A stretch of DNA of 64,000 nucleotides from Agrocybe praecox (Eukaryota; Basidiomycota; Agaricomycetes; Agaricales; Agrocybaceae), in the NCBI GenBank assembly GCA_964017145.1, contig OZ024843.1:2781001-2845000 (forward strand). The letters are read 5' to 3'. The notes under the pieces are model-generated. The model had not been told where the DNA came from, did not search any database, and saw nothing but the letters and a program-made list of their open reading frames with translations. The translations under genes were made by a program, and so were the position numbers. This document shows positions 47,170 to 58,742 of this stretch, piece by piece. The first letter of the stretch is position 1. Every line of letters begins with the position of its first letter.

Positions 47170-49242
47170 CTTCTCACACCATATAGAAAAAAAGGATCGG
47201 GAAAACCAGTCCGCGTCGCACATGGTTCTCAACGTCCAGGAAGTGGTGCATGGCATGTAGAGTGGGCTTTACGCTCGACTGACAGACCTTTCTGTGTTTA
47301 CATTTGGTCCATTCTCCAAAGTTTTCGGAACGTTACATCCATTAGTGAATCACGATGGATTCGTGCACGGTCCGCAAGACAGCAAAGCAAAGGATTCTTT
47401 TGTCGTTGTGTCGCAAGGAACTCATAGAAGATTGAGCAAAGCGGCGCCTGATGGCATAGGAAGTGCTATAAAAGTACTAGGGTGTCTTCTTGAGGCGGAT
47501 AAATCAATAGGCACGACGAGCCGTGCTAGGCTTATTCGATGGAAGAGAGGACTTCCCCTACGATTACGTTGGTTGTGCTCGACCATATCTTCAATGCTCT
47601 GTGATCGTGAACGACGACGACTGTCTTGTCTCTTCTCAGATATTCGTATTTAGGACCTCTGGTCCTATAATCGACCCAGTTTCACCACGACTCCTATATA
47701 CAGCCTTTTGGGATCTAAAATTAATAACCTAAACATCGCGATCATGGGATCAGCTCAACCATTAACTGTGAGAGAAATAAGGAAATCTTGCCTGTGTAGA
47801 GGCGCATGGAAAAAGTCTTCTGAAACTCAAGAATTTAGAGAAGACGATTATTCAGACACAAAAGGTCCGGTTATGGTGATGCGTTCTTTCATCGTCGGAC
47901 TGATGATCAGACATGGTAACATAACCAATCTCAGAAATGCACCAGAAAAGTTGATTCTTTGTACACGGGTCGGGACAAAGAACCGAAGCCAGATGGCGTT
48001 AGAATGGAAATGAAGAGTCGAAGACTATCCTTCGTGCCAGTAGTGGAGTGCAGCAGCATAGCTGGCAAAAAATATTTCCAGAGAAGTAGCCGCCGGACAC
48101 ACGCAGACCATAAATAGATCATAGTCCTCGAGAGACAACAAGTACCGAGAGCTTAAAGCTTTGCAGGAGTCCATAAGCAGAGATCTATCAAGACTTGATG
48201 AAGAGTACGACTTGGAGGAACCTGTACAAGCAGCGTTGGAAAAACCGCTGCCAGAAGCTGTGCTGCTTCACACGCTCACGCTATGATCGAAAAGTCGACA
48301 TAGCCCGTCCCAAAAATCTAAAGCGAATCGTTAATTATAGCGAAACGATATAAATAGGAAAACCTGATGATGCACCGACCTTGAAAATAAAACGCTTATT
48401 TACCCCAGTAAGCCCTGGCACAGCTATTAATTCCAGAAGTTGTTGGACCGTCTTTCGTCCACCAGTGACCAGCCAGCCAGCTGACGTCGTCGCTCGTTCC
48501 AATTTCAAACAATAACAACAACAAGAAAACTGTCGGTTTGATGATTGATATGTCGCGTATGTATGTTAATGTCTGCTTTTGCCTCCGAACGAGATGGATG
48601 GATTTTCGCGACGGATCATGAGATATCTGAGCAATTAATCTGCAGCTTTACTTGGGTTTGATCGCGATTGGCGATGGCAGAGTATGCCAAACTGTAAAGC
48701 AGTACTTGAGAGGATCAAGAATCCTTCAACTCCGATTCGTGATAGGTACATGATACCACTGGTATGTACATATGATGTTCACATCCTCCCGAACCTCCTA
48801 TCAAAAAATCAGTCCTTGTTGATGATAGATCATTACGGAAAGAATATCCATACCTGAGGATAGAGTATTATGCACAAGCGTGAAATGAATGTACAACAGA
48901 ACATTTACAGCTGGCAGATGCTCCACTTCCATGCGATGCAGTGGCGGCGGGCCAACAGGAGAAAAGTACATCGTAGTGATCAAAAAAGGTAATAGTGTGC
49001 AGACTCGTGCACAGTCCCACCACGGCTGGAAATACCAAGTCTCATGATAAATCACCAAAACGTACAACGCCTCAAACACTCGAGGTGTTTGGGTGTTAAG
49101 GGACAACCGCCTCCATAATACCGCGTCGTCTCAGGTTTTTGCGCTCTACAAGAGCCTGAGGAGGTATATCGCGTTTCGTTAAGGTATGAATATATGCGCT
49201 TCTGGTTTAGCGTCGATTTTCAGTTGTCAGAGTTGTACATCT

Positions 49243-49269
49243 GGTGGTGGTGGTGGTGGTGGTGGTGGT
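49243..49269 (+). repeat. (GGT)9 trinucleotide microsatellite
   Basis: Nine uninterrupted GGT units in the gene-free region. Confidence 0.9.
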
Positions 49270-49665
49270 GATGCGTATCGTACATACATATTATGGACTA
49301 GGCAAGGCGCAAAGGGGAAAGAGGGAGGTAAAGAGGGGTGGAATGTCGGAACTTCGCGACGAATAAGTTACGCGGACTCGGAATGGAATGGAATGAAAGA
49401 CCAAATCGATTTGATTCGAGTCCCTCCGTGGCAGCTGGCCAAGCGCTTCTTCGCGCGGAGGTCACAGGACAACTAGCGCTCAGCTGGCAGGAACAGTGTC
49501 ACTCCGCGTAGTGGGGTACAGATAGGTACTATTACTATAGACGGTGTAGGCGTAAGCGTAAGCATAGTGACCCTGCGCTACAACTTGGTAAGTGGGTACT
49601 TACATAAAATAAACATAAACGTTAACGTCGACGTCGTGACATTTTACGTTGGGCCCGTCGTCGGG

Positions 49666-49697
49666 TCGTCGTTGTCGTCGTTGTCGTCGTTGTCATC
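49666..49697 (+). repeat. GTCGTCGTT minisatellite
   Basis: Three to four imperfect 9-bp units of GTC/GTT in the gene-free region. Confidence 0.75.
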
Positions 49698-50558
49698 GTG
49701 TTTTGTCTGTTGGCCTGAATCAACTTAAGTCTCCGAACCGGCGTTCAAACTTTCATCGCTAATTCAAGAGTGGTATCTGTCTGATAGGGATCGATTCAGG
49801 TCCCCGTCGCGTTTGTGTGTAGAGTACATACCCTGGACCCGACGTGTAGTACGTAACAAAACATATCGCCTCGCTCGCGTAGTATGTATCCATCCTACAT
49901 ATCATCATTGTCGCGTCAATCATCCATGTCACCGAACTGATTTGCCTTGGAATGAGTCTCATTTCGGTCCAAAGCTAAAGTAAAGTTGTTGACTCCGGAG
50001 TCTGGATGTATGTATGCGTGTCCATGCCCATTGCAAGCTCCGTTACATTCGCGAATGTGCACAGATAGGCCAACCCTCGACCCTGACATAGGTAGTATGT
50101 CAGGGCCTGTCGACAAAATGCCCAAAACGTCAAATGCCAACAACGGCGATTGCGCGCATGCACGGAAAGAGTCCCTAAATCCAGCTAAATCCTCGACAAC
50201 AAGTAAGGGATGCGAACGACGCGTGATTCAGGGTGGTATGTAGCATATTGAAGTTCAAGTTGGATTCGAAAGCCGCTTGGACAAGGCCGAGGTTAATTAA
50301 AGTCAGACCGTGTCGGTACCGACGCCGCGAGGAGACAGGGGGCGGGAGGGGGTGATTAGTTGTCCGGTCCTAATTGCTGAGGCGGCTCCTCTCCAACCGA
50401 CCGACCGAGCAACTAAACCGATATATCGACATTCCTTTGTCAACAAAACCGTTCGTTGCGCTATTGATTTCGTAGTCCTCGTCGTCCATCAAAGCTGAAT
50501 TCATTACCTGGCCAAAAAGCACGAAATGAATGAATCGTCGGTCGGAAGCGCGCGCGGT

Positions 50559-51150
50559 GACATAACACAACAAACATAACCTAAACCCTCCTTCGACAAT
50601 TAATATTCATATCCATTACGATTTACGATCAATGGAGAGCGAGAAAGAACGTCAGTAAGAAATGAATTCAGTTAACGGCCATCATGAGACCAAGTAAAAG
50701 TAAAAACTTTAGTAAACATTTTTACAATTTACGAGTTACTTCAAGTTTCCAACGGAATATATGACATAACACAACAAACATAACCATAACGTCTCATAAA
50801 CCCTCCTTCGACAATTAATATTCACATTCATTACAATTTACGATCAACGGAGGGCGACTAAGAAATGAATTCAGTACCGGTCATCATGAGACTAAGTAAG
50901 AGTAAAACTTTAGTAAAACATTTTTACAATTTACGACTAGGAGTTACTTTCTAACGGAATATATACGACATAACACAACAAACATAACCATAACATCTCA
51001 TAAACCCTCCTTCGACAATTAATATTCATATCCATATCCATTCCAATATACGATCAACGGAGAGAGAGAGAAAGAACGTCAACAAGAATGAATTCAGTAT
51101 CGGTCATCAGACCAAGTAAAAGTAAAAACTTTAGTAAACATTTTTTACAA
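50559..51150. repeat. 204-bp tandem repeat, three copies (last one slightly short)
   Basis: Units begin at 50559, 50763 and 50967 with GACATAACACAACAAACATA, so the period is exactly 204 bp twice. Each contains CCTCCTTCGACAATTAATAT, a GATCAACGGAG-like core, AATGAATTCAGT, GTAAAAACTTTAGTAAA-like sequence and a TTTTTACAA end. Copies differ by small indels and substitutions, so the array is not brand new. It encodes no shared open frame. Confidence 0.92.
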
Positions 51151-52097
51151 CTCTCTTCACTTTACTTCCCGACCGACCTCGAGGCGGACATGGAGACGCT
51201 CTTAGCCCGTCCAACACCTACATTCCCCGAAAGGAATCTACGCGTTGCGCAAGGCACACAACCCCCGTCTATCCATCCATCCATCCCACGGCACACTCTT
51301 CGGGTCCGTGAAAATAGGAAGAAAAAATAACATAACATAAACCCATGACATACCCACCCATGTCATTTATCTAATCACCGTATCATCTCCTCAATACCAG
51401 CAATGGTTATAGTGTTTTTAACTTGTTTTTAGTTTATTGTGCGTGTGTATGCTAGAAAAAACAGCGAAAAAAGAAGAGAAGAGAAGAGATAGAGAAAAAA
51501 GGAGAGAGTCAAAAACAAGATGGTACACGATTTTTTGTTACAAAGCACACTACTGTATCATGATCATGAACGATGCTATGTGAGAGAGAGGGATGACATG
51601 TAGAGCAAGATGAGGAGGAGGGAAAAGGACGCGAGAGCAGCAAGAACAGGACATGATATATCGACGACGAGGAGCATACGCCCAAGCACGTTTGCGATAT
51701 TATCTATCCATCGACACAAGACCGAGTGCTAGCCTCGACCGACAACAAAATCCACAAGATAAAAGTATCCGAGCAACCGTGTGTACGCTCTGGGTACAGA
51801 TATCGGGAATCTGCACGACAACCTAATGATTAGGCGGGGGTGGTGTTAAAAGAGAAAGAAGAAAATCATAGAATTTTATTGTCCACCGCCCAAAAAGAAG
51901 AGAAAAAGGAATCAAACGGTGCGTGGTGCGATAGCACAAGCCACACACAAGGATAACGATACATAATGTGTCGCTTGATTTGTGGATTCGTCGATTGGTA
52001 AGTACAGATCGGGAGTGAGGTTTGTAGTCGATGTCCTGCAGGAGGTTTGATCGAGCGCGGCGAATAAATTTTTATCGGGGGGATGAGAAAAAAATCC

Positions 52098-53517
52098 TCA
52101 ATAGCCATATCCAGATGACCGGCCGCCTCCTGGACCAGACACGGCAGCAGCTCCGTTGGTCTTGTTGGAGAGATTGACGTTCATGCTCACGGGCTGTGAG
52201 CTAGAGTGGTTGTTTACTGGCAAGGATCCGACGACACCCGCCCCTCCCACAAGGGCGGACAGCCGTGAGATTTCGTCTCGAGAAGAGATAAGGGCCGCAG
52301 TGAGACGATCGTTTTCTTGCTGAAGGTATTCGACTTTTGCTTGCAACTGAGCAAGCCAGGCCTTTTTGCGTTGTCGACATTTGAGAGCAGCTAGAGTAGG
52401 CGTTAGAATAGAAAAAAGGGAAGAAGAAAAAAAAAGTACCTTGTCGATTGCGTTCCAAAAAGTTTTTACGTTTTTCTTCTTCCGTCTCTGGCTTCTTTGA
52501 AGTGCGTTTGTTGGAATCCATATCCTGGTTTTCATCATCATCGACATCATCCATATCCTCTTCTTCCTCATCCATGTCCTCGGAAGCGCCACGGAGACTG
52601 GCCTTGTAGCGACCATTGGAGTTTGCACGAGCACGCTTAGAAGAAGCTTTTAGTGCAACCGGAGGCGGAGACATGGCATCGTAAGATTTTCTCTTCGAGG
52701 TTCTCTTGCCGTTGGCAGCAGGGGGATTGTTACTGGTCTGGTTTGCATTGGCATTGCCTGCGCGGGCCTGAGCCTCTTCTCTCTTTGTGAGCTCCTGGTG
52801 AGCCTGAGACAAGAGGAAGAGACCATTAGCGGCGGTATTTGCAGCATTTACAGGAGTGGCGACATAGTTGTTAGAGTTGCCCTCCTGAGAGCTGGTGGAT
52901 GCTGACTGATGATGTGGATGATAAGAGTTGTTGATGACGCCTGAGATTGCGTTGAGGGTGTTTGGAGTGATAGTGGGACCAGTTGGTGCGGCTGAGCTGC
53001 TGCCATTCATGATAGCGAGAAAGGCTGCGGTACCAGGAGAAGGGGGAAAGCCGCCGACGAGAGGTGTGAGACCAGTGCCTGGAGTGAGGCCTGTTCGTGG
53101 GGTGAGGCCTGTCCTCGGGGTGAGACCTGTGCGGAAATTTGCAGGATCGAAAGAGATATGGTTTGGCTGCTCTGGGGCGGGCTGGGGACCGGCGAGCATG
53201 GCTGGTGAGAGGGGACCGGCACGGAGAGAGTTGATCGAGCTGTTGTTGTACCCCCACGAGTAGGATGAGTCTGCAGGGGAGGAGATGGAGGCGAGCGGGG
53301 GGAGGACGGGTCTGTTTGGAGAGGCGCTGCGATGGTGGTCTGAGCGTGATTTTGATCTGGACTGTGGTCGGTCTGGTTCATCGTGGTCCTCTGAAGGAGA
53401 GGAGCCGCGGACATTTGAGGGAGCCTTGAAGGACTCTTCAAAGGGATTTGGCTCCAAGTAAAAGTCAGAGCGGGTCTGTCTGCGCGAAGGAGAGCGAGAG
53501 CCTGATTTTGGAGACAT
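52098..53517 (-). CDS. Atf1/CREB-type bZIP transcription factor
   Basis: Stress-responsive ATF/CREB regulator, normally a target of the Sty1/Hog1 MAP kinase and a binder of TGACGTCA. Starts MSPKSGSRSPSRRQTRSD. DFYLEPNPFEESFK matches the N-terminal block of Atf1/AtfA proteins. A four-fold TGLTP repeat (FRTGLTPRTGLTPRTGLTP, then GTGLTPL) supplies four Thr-Pro sites. The bZIP begins EEEKRKNFLERNRQ, is split by one intron, and continues AALKCRQRKKAWLAQLQAKV and EYLQQENDRLTAALISSRDE. The end is GGGRSSGYGY. Two TGACG half-sites lie 20-40 bp upstream of the start (53538-53554), compatible with autoregulation. Confidence 0.93.
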
Positions 53518-53684
53518 GACGGGGGTCCTAAACAGAATGACGACTGCTGACGTAGACAGTTATATTCACCAACTCTATTTGTTGCTATTTGATCTTCATC
53601 CAATGTGCCTGGGTAACCAAATCTGCAGATCTACTTGCGTCATCCTCTTTTCTCTATTTTACACTTGCTCTCTTTTTCTCTATT

Positions 53685-56600
53685 TTACAGACCCTCATTA
53701 TTTCCAGCCCTTTCCTCCTCTTTCTCTTTCTCTTTCTCTTTCTCCCTATTTCCCCTATCTTCTGACTTTGAATCTTGCTCCACAGAAATTTTCACATCTT
53801 CCCACGCCTTCTCATCTAAATATCTCAATAGAGTTCCCCACCAGTTTCCCCTCTTCTTTCCCTTGTATTCCCCAACATCCTCCGGCCAACTCCTAAGCGC
53901 GCTTGCCAATCTTTCAGCAACTCCCTTCTCTTCTGCAACTTTAATCATCGGCGTCAAATACGTTCGTATCGTAAACACTACCGCCCCGCTCCTCGGCAGA
54001 CGTCGCAACGTCTGCCTTTCGGAGCGTAGCCGGATGTCTTCCACTTTTGTCTCTTCCGGCTTGGCTAATCTCGCCGCTCCGTTCTCGTATTCATCTTCGT
54101 CTCCAAGGCTGCTCTGTGCCCACCCCAACTCCTCCAAATCAACCTCGCTTGCTTTTTCTTCCCCATTTATCTGCACAAAGTAATTATTTCGAATCACCGG
54201 CTTATCCACCGTCATTTTCTGAAAAAATCGTCCCAGACTCCCTTGTAGTTTCTCTTTATCTGTACCATGTGTCAGCATTTTGCATTACAAAATAAAATAA
54301 AAAAGATGAAAAATTCGTAAAGCTCCTCCACATTGTGGTCCACATCAAACCATCCAATCTCGGCGGCATTTATGCGATATCTATTTTTGGTCTCGCTGAC
54401 ACGAGCTACAAAAATCTAATCGGGGCCCAGAGTTGCATTAAGAAATCCACCACACACACAAAGAAAGAGCGGTGCAGATTGACAACTTCGGACTGGAATC
54501 AGATCAATCCATCCAAGTGTCATAGGCCATGCTATGTATGTCATCCCGACCCCGACACGAACGCTTAGTTCAGAATTAGACCTCCACGACCGTATTACCA
54601 GCAAAGTAAAACACATTAGATCATCCGCTTCCAATTCGAATCTAGGCACCCCTATGATTCTTTCTTTCAAGTGTTCCAACACCACAGCCACCACATTCCA
54701 TCATCGACATCCATCCGCGTGCGCATCCTCCCTCCGACATACCACAACCAAACAAAAAAGAGGCAGTGACGACATCGCGGCGATCACTAACGTGCTCGCC
54801 TTCAATCACCCATGCAGAATGAGAGTGCCCATGCCCGATCAATGAATAAAAATTGCAAAGAAAGGTTAACAGACGTGGGTGAGATAAACCGCGGTCATGG
54901 TAGGTATTAGCCTTCCATACTTGGCACTGCAGGTGCAGGATGGATGGAAGGAGGTTAAGACGGAGTGTCTGTCCGCGAACCTCCCGCCGGGGTAACACGT
55001 TACACAAACCGGACCCGCATAAGAAGACGAAAACGGAGACCGAGAACATCACGAAAAGAAAAAAGAGTACCCCAGTATGCACATCATCGTGTGGTATTAC
55101 GAAAAACAAAGTTCAGTGGAACACCCATATGCGTAAACCCCCGTAAGCGAAAGACAAAACAAAACTCGCAATTAATATCGTGGGTGTCCGACGGAGAAAT
55201 TAGAAATTAGAAAGAGTCCCGAGTAATCATCCAAGGAAATAAGTTAACACACAACACCCCCAAGCAATGCATGCAAAGATAATCATAATCTCTCAAAGTC
55301 CCATAAATCCAAACACATATAAAAAGAAACGCATGCATGCATAGCAGATCAAAACAGCACAGCGGAGGCGGAGTCGGGCAGAAGGAAGCGGCCAGAAACA
55401 CAGTGCTGGGTCGGACGAAATCAAAAAATTCATAAATACGTGAAACTCTCTTCCTTGAGAAGATGCATTTCAGGCGTTCAGATTAGAAGAGAGAACTATG
55501 TGGGATAAATTTACACTATACCAGGCAGGCAGATGCCGTGAGAGTATGACATAGGATCTAATCAAGATGTCCCTCTCATCTTTTTCCTTCCTTGCCTGAC
55601 ATCTCGCCTGGCACAGGCGCGAGAAGGAGAGAGCAAGTAGTCATTATCATCATTGTTAAAATGTCATCAACAAGGCAAGAAAACAGAATGCCGGTGAATG
55701 ATGATGATGAGAGAGACTCGGATGAGATAAGATGTGAAAAACGAGAAGAACACAGGAAACCCGAGCCCGAGCTCAATTAAACATGTTCAAGCTCAAAAAA
55801 CTCGCAAAAGAAAGAAAGAAGCCGCAACGGAAGGAAGAAACGCAAACTCACATTGTGCTACACGTCCCGTAATATGTATATCATCCAGCGGCAGTCCAAT
55901 CTTATCCACGAGCCGCCAAAATCCTGGGTTTAATGTTCAGTAATGTGGGAAATATTAGTCACTGGGTAAAGGAAATGAAAGAAGGACGATACCACGCGGT
56001 GGGTATGACGCTTGGGGCTGTTTCTTCCCGGATTCATAGTTCGTAAACAGAACAGAAGTGGGGAAGGGACGAGCCTCCCGTCGTCGTCTAGGAAGAGGAA
56101 GATTGGACTAGACTCATAAGAGACTGACCTGGAAGACAGATTGAGCCTGCTTGAAAATAGTATTTCCCATCGAGACCTAGTTCGAAAGAGATCAATGTCT
56201 TTCATTAACCCGAAAAAAAAAACGATTTACCTTCCACCATGATAGCCAAGTCATCCTGGATCCTAGAGTTCGTTCGAACAAAATTAGTGTCGAGTCAGTC
56301 ACCTGCGAGTCGAACTCGAAATATCATACAAGCAAGGGACCCGGACTTACAACAATCCAGCTATTTCCATCGCTCTACGCGGAGCTTGACTGCCGTCATC
56401 GACGGATAATGGCAAGTCGTAAGATACGTTTAAGGGAATCATCTTGATCGTTTTAATCGAAGGTAGGTCATCCCACCCCCAACTACGACTCTTTGGTGTT
56501 AAATTCGACAGTGCGGGGTTCTGCACTTTGTCCGAGTCCGAGTCCGAGTCCGAATGCCGAATGACCTCAAAGTCTCTAGGGTACCGACGCGAGAGATATT

Positions 56601-57561
56601 CCGCTAGTTCGTGTACCAATTCAATTGCTGCTCATTATGGGATGGTACCAAGAAACACCTCGTTAATTAGAAATAGCACGCGGCGATAATGAGTTTTTAA
56701 CAACAGTGCTCACCAGCTTCTCCTGCGCCATTGACCACCCCCGGGTTGGCCTGATCGTCTAGGACGCGGACAGCCGCCTTTCCGCGTGTCTTGATTCTGT
56801 GCGTCTTGATTTTGTGATACGTGCCATGGTCTTGATCGAGCTTTAATAAAATAAAATAAAATAAAATTCAAGTAACGAGTTAAGTTGGTATGCAATGCGC
56901 GACGATGTAGGGCATTAGTATGTACATACCTCGATCCAGTCATCCCAAGGCATATTTCGAAGGCCCATGGTAACACTGTATCGTTATCAATTGCTAGAAA
57001 CATAGTTTTATTTTATTTTATTGAGACGTACTGGTAGGCGCCCCATTTGAAAGGTCGGTAAGGAATCGGTTTGATTTCATTAATTTTCTGAGGGCATGCT
57101 TCGACTGCTGGATATTCAAACTTGACGGATTTCCATTCTGTCATACATACAAACGGTGTGAGCATGTGAGACGACAGATTTCTCCAAGTTCGAAGCAAAA
57201 AACGGACGGAACTAGGTTGGAGTGTCTTATCCGTTTATTGAATAAGAATAGAGTCACGATGCCAATAGACGCTGGAGCGGCCATAATGGAATTTGTGGAA
57301 TAAATAAAATAAAAACTTACCGCCCCATTGACGGTTCTTGTTTGGATCCTGTCCTATCGCAGCATTCCCAGTGGCTGTAGCTTTATTATCGGGTTGCCCC
57401 ACCTTGCCCAGATAATCGTGCAGCTTCAAACCACCCCGAAGTACTACAAACGCCCCTAGGGCACCTAAAAGTAGCAAAGTGACAATATTCTGACAGACAT
57501 CTGCTTCAGCTAGTCGCGACAGGATAGTCCCTATAGCTTCGTTGAGGGTCTGTAAGTTCAT
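53685..57561 (-). CDS. DUF3445 protein, haem-dependent oxidative N-demethylase-like, with a 1.6-kb intron
   Basis: The start at 57561 (MNLQTLNEAIGTILSRL) is followed by a membrane helix (VTLLLLGALGAFVVL). The spliced body reads FEYPAVEACPQKINEIKPIP, YRPFKWGAYHVTMGLRNMP, WDDWIE/LDQDHGTYH, ELVHELAEYLSRRYPRDFEV, RIQDDLAIMVEG, LDGKYYFQAGSICLP and GFWRLVDKIGLPLDDIH. Then it crosses a 1,592-bp intron (54260-55851) into YKEKLQGSLGRFFQKM, PVIRNNYFVQING, RSERQTLRRLPRSGAVVF and RLASALRSWPEDV. This is the whole DUF3445 order. It ends in a Lys/Glu tail at 53685. Phase is kept across the long intron, and TGCTGAC 11-17 nt before its AG serves as branch point. The substrate is unknown. Confidence 0.85.
54260..55851 (-). 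other. 1,592-bp intron of the DUF3445 gene
   Basis: Donor GTGAGTTTG at 55851, acceptor TGGTACAG ending at 54260, with a good branch point. Almost all other introns in the window are below 150 bp. I see no convincing nested gene, no terminal inverted repeats and no target-site duplication in it. Confidence 0.7.
56845..57022. repeat. Complementary AATAA/TTATT pentanucleotide arrays in adjacent introns
   Basis: AATAAAATAAAATAAAA at 56845-56861 is the exact reverse complement of 57006-57022. They sit in the two introns (56841-56929 and 56976-57031) flanking a 46-nt exon (56930-56975) of the DUF3445 gene. Confidence 0.85.
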
Positions 57562-58614
57562 CTTGCGATCTGAAAGGAATTAAGCCAAGTTCACGGATGG
57601 TAAAAGGCGGAAGAAGTGGTTGAAGAACACTATGTAGACCTGTATAAACGAAGAACAATTCCGAGTTGTTCGGTTCAAATACAGAATCATTTATTGTCTG
57701 GGTGGGAAAGAATGCAGAATTAGCTGTAAGTTGTGGGAAAGGAGTGAGTTCAAGCGAGGTCGTGGCCTCCACGTTCGGACATGGTGGCTGAGGTATCCGC
57801 ACCTCGTTAATAGAGATAAGGATTTCCCCAAGACAATTACAAGACAAGTTGACTGGTCACTGCACCTCTAGTGTTCGGCCGGCAAGCACACATTTGAAAT
57901 TGATCCGTTCATGGCAATCGCCGCACAAAAAGAAATACCTACAATCTTCAAACAACCTTCCACTCAAGCTCAAGTATTCAACGTCGTTGGTCATTGACTA
58001 TCTTAAATTTATGACATACGTCGGCATAAGTATACACAGGAGAATTTATTTAGCTATCATAAGCCGTATTTTTTTTTCTTGGGGAAAGACACCATGAGAC
58101 TCCCTGAAAACTGTTGGTGTCAATATATATAATGGCCAAAATATACGAGAGGAAACGCCATTAAAAAGGACATTTCCATGAGACAGTGTTCGACGCCCCT
58201 GGTATATTTCTCTAGGGGAAATAAGTTCATATATCTTGCAAGGGAACTCTGTACTTCGGATTTTGCTCAACCCTATCACAAATTTGCTCTAGGCCGCATA
58301 TGGAAGTTAACAGACCATTTTTGGCCACATAAGGTCTCATCGATCATTCTCGATTCTACTATAGCTTACTGTCCCTTTGCCAAAAAAAAAAAAAAAACTA
58401 CAAGAGCACTCAGGATACAGAGCCAGTCAATGAACTTCGATATTGTGTATAACAATAGCTTCATTATCTATAGTGTGCCTTATCCCGGGCATGGGACCTA
58501 TGCACAATGTCTTGGAAACATAAAGGCTCCAGTTCTTCGTCATAAGAACTATCATAAGGATAGCATTGCGCAGCCTGAACACCATTGACACACTTCAGTG
58601 GAGGCATTCATTGA

Positions 58615-58622
58615 TGACGTCA
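58615..58622. promoter_or_regulatory. Perfect CRE palindrome TGACGTCA upstream of the small basic gene
   Basis: Lies 25 bp before a TATATAAA box and 120 bp before the start codon: an ideal core-promoter-proximal position for an ATF/CREB factor. Confidence 0.6.
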
Positions 58623-58647
58623 TGATAAAATATTGATATTCCCGTTC

Positions 58648-58655
58648 TATATAAA
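58648..58655 (+). promoter_or_regulatory. TATA box of the small basic gene
   Basis: TATATAAA, 87 bp before the start at 58743. Confidence 0.6.
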
Positions 58656-58742
58656 CACCCATCGAAGCTACTTTTACTTCATCAAAAAATAAAACATCCT
58701 GACATTCTATATTCCACTTGCTCAAACAACATAACAACAAAT

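Larger units (their letters stand above)
47100..52097. other. 5-kb region without a recognisable gene
   Basis: The longest gene-poor stretch of the window. I found no conserved exon on either strand. It holds a (GGT)n microsatellite, a GTC/GTT array, a three-copy 204-bp tandem repeat, and one protein-like open stretch without an ATG (48125-48286, + strand, includes DLSRLDEEYDLEEPVQAALE). The right-hand kilobase probably includes the 3' UTR of the bZIP gene. Confidence 0.55.
57562..58742. other. 1.2-kb divergent intergenic region
   Basis: Upstream of both the DUF3445 gene and the small basic gene. A 113-codon minus-strand frame ending at 57506 overlaps the DUF3445 start; it has no recognisable character. 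A run of A residues lies at about 58.38-58.40 kb, and CRE and TATA elements of the plus-strand gene at its right end. Confidence 0.45.

Noticed and set aside
53685..54278. Separate gene for the C-terminal half of DUF3445
   Set aside because: The piece starts in the middle of the conserved domain, and splice phase plus branch point connect it properly with the upstream exons.
54260..55851. Transposon insertion explaining the 1.6-kb intron
   Set aside because: I see no terminal inverted repeats, no target-site duplication and no transposase-like frame; left as an open possibility only.
57506..57847. 113-codon minus-strand frame overlapping the DUF3445 start
   Set aside because: No recognisable motif, overlaps the real start in another frame; at best an upstream open reading frame.
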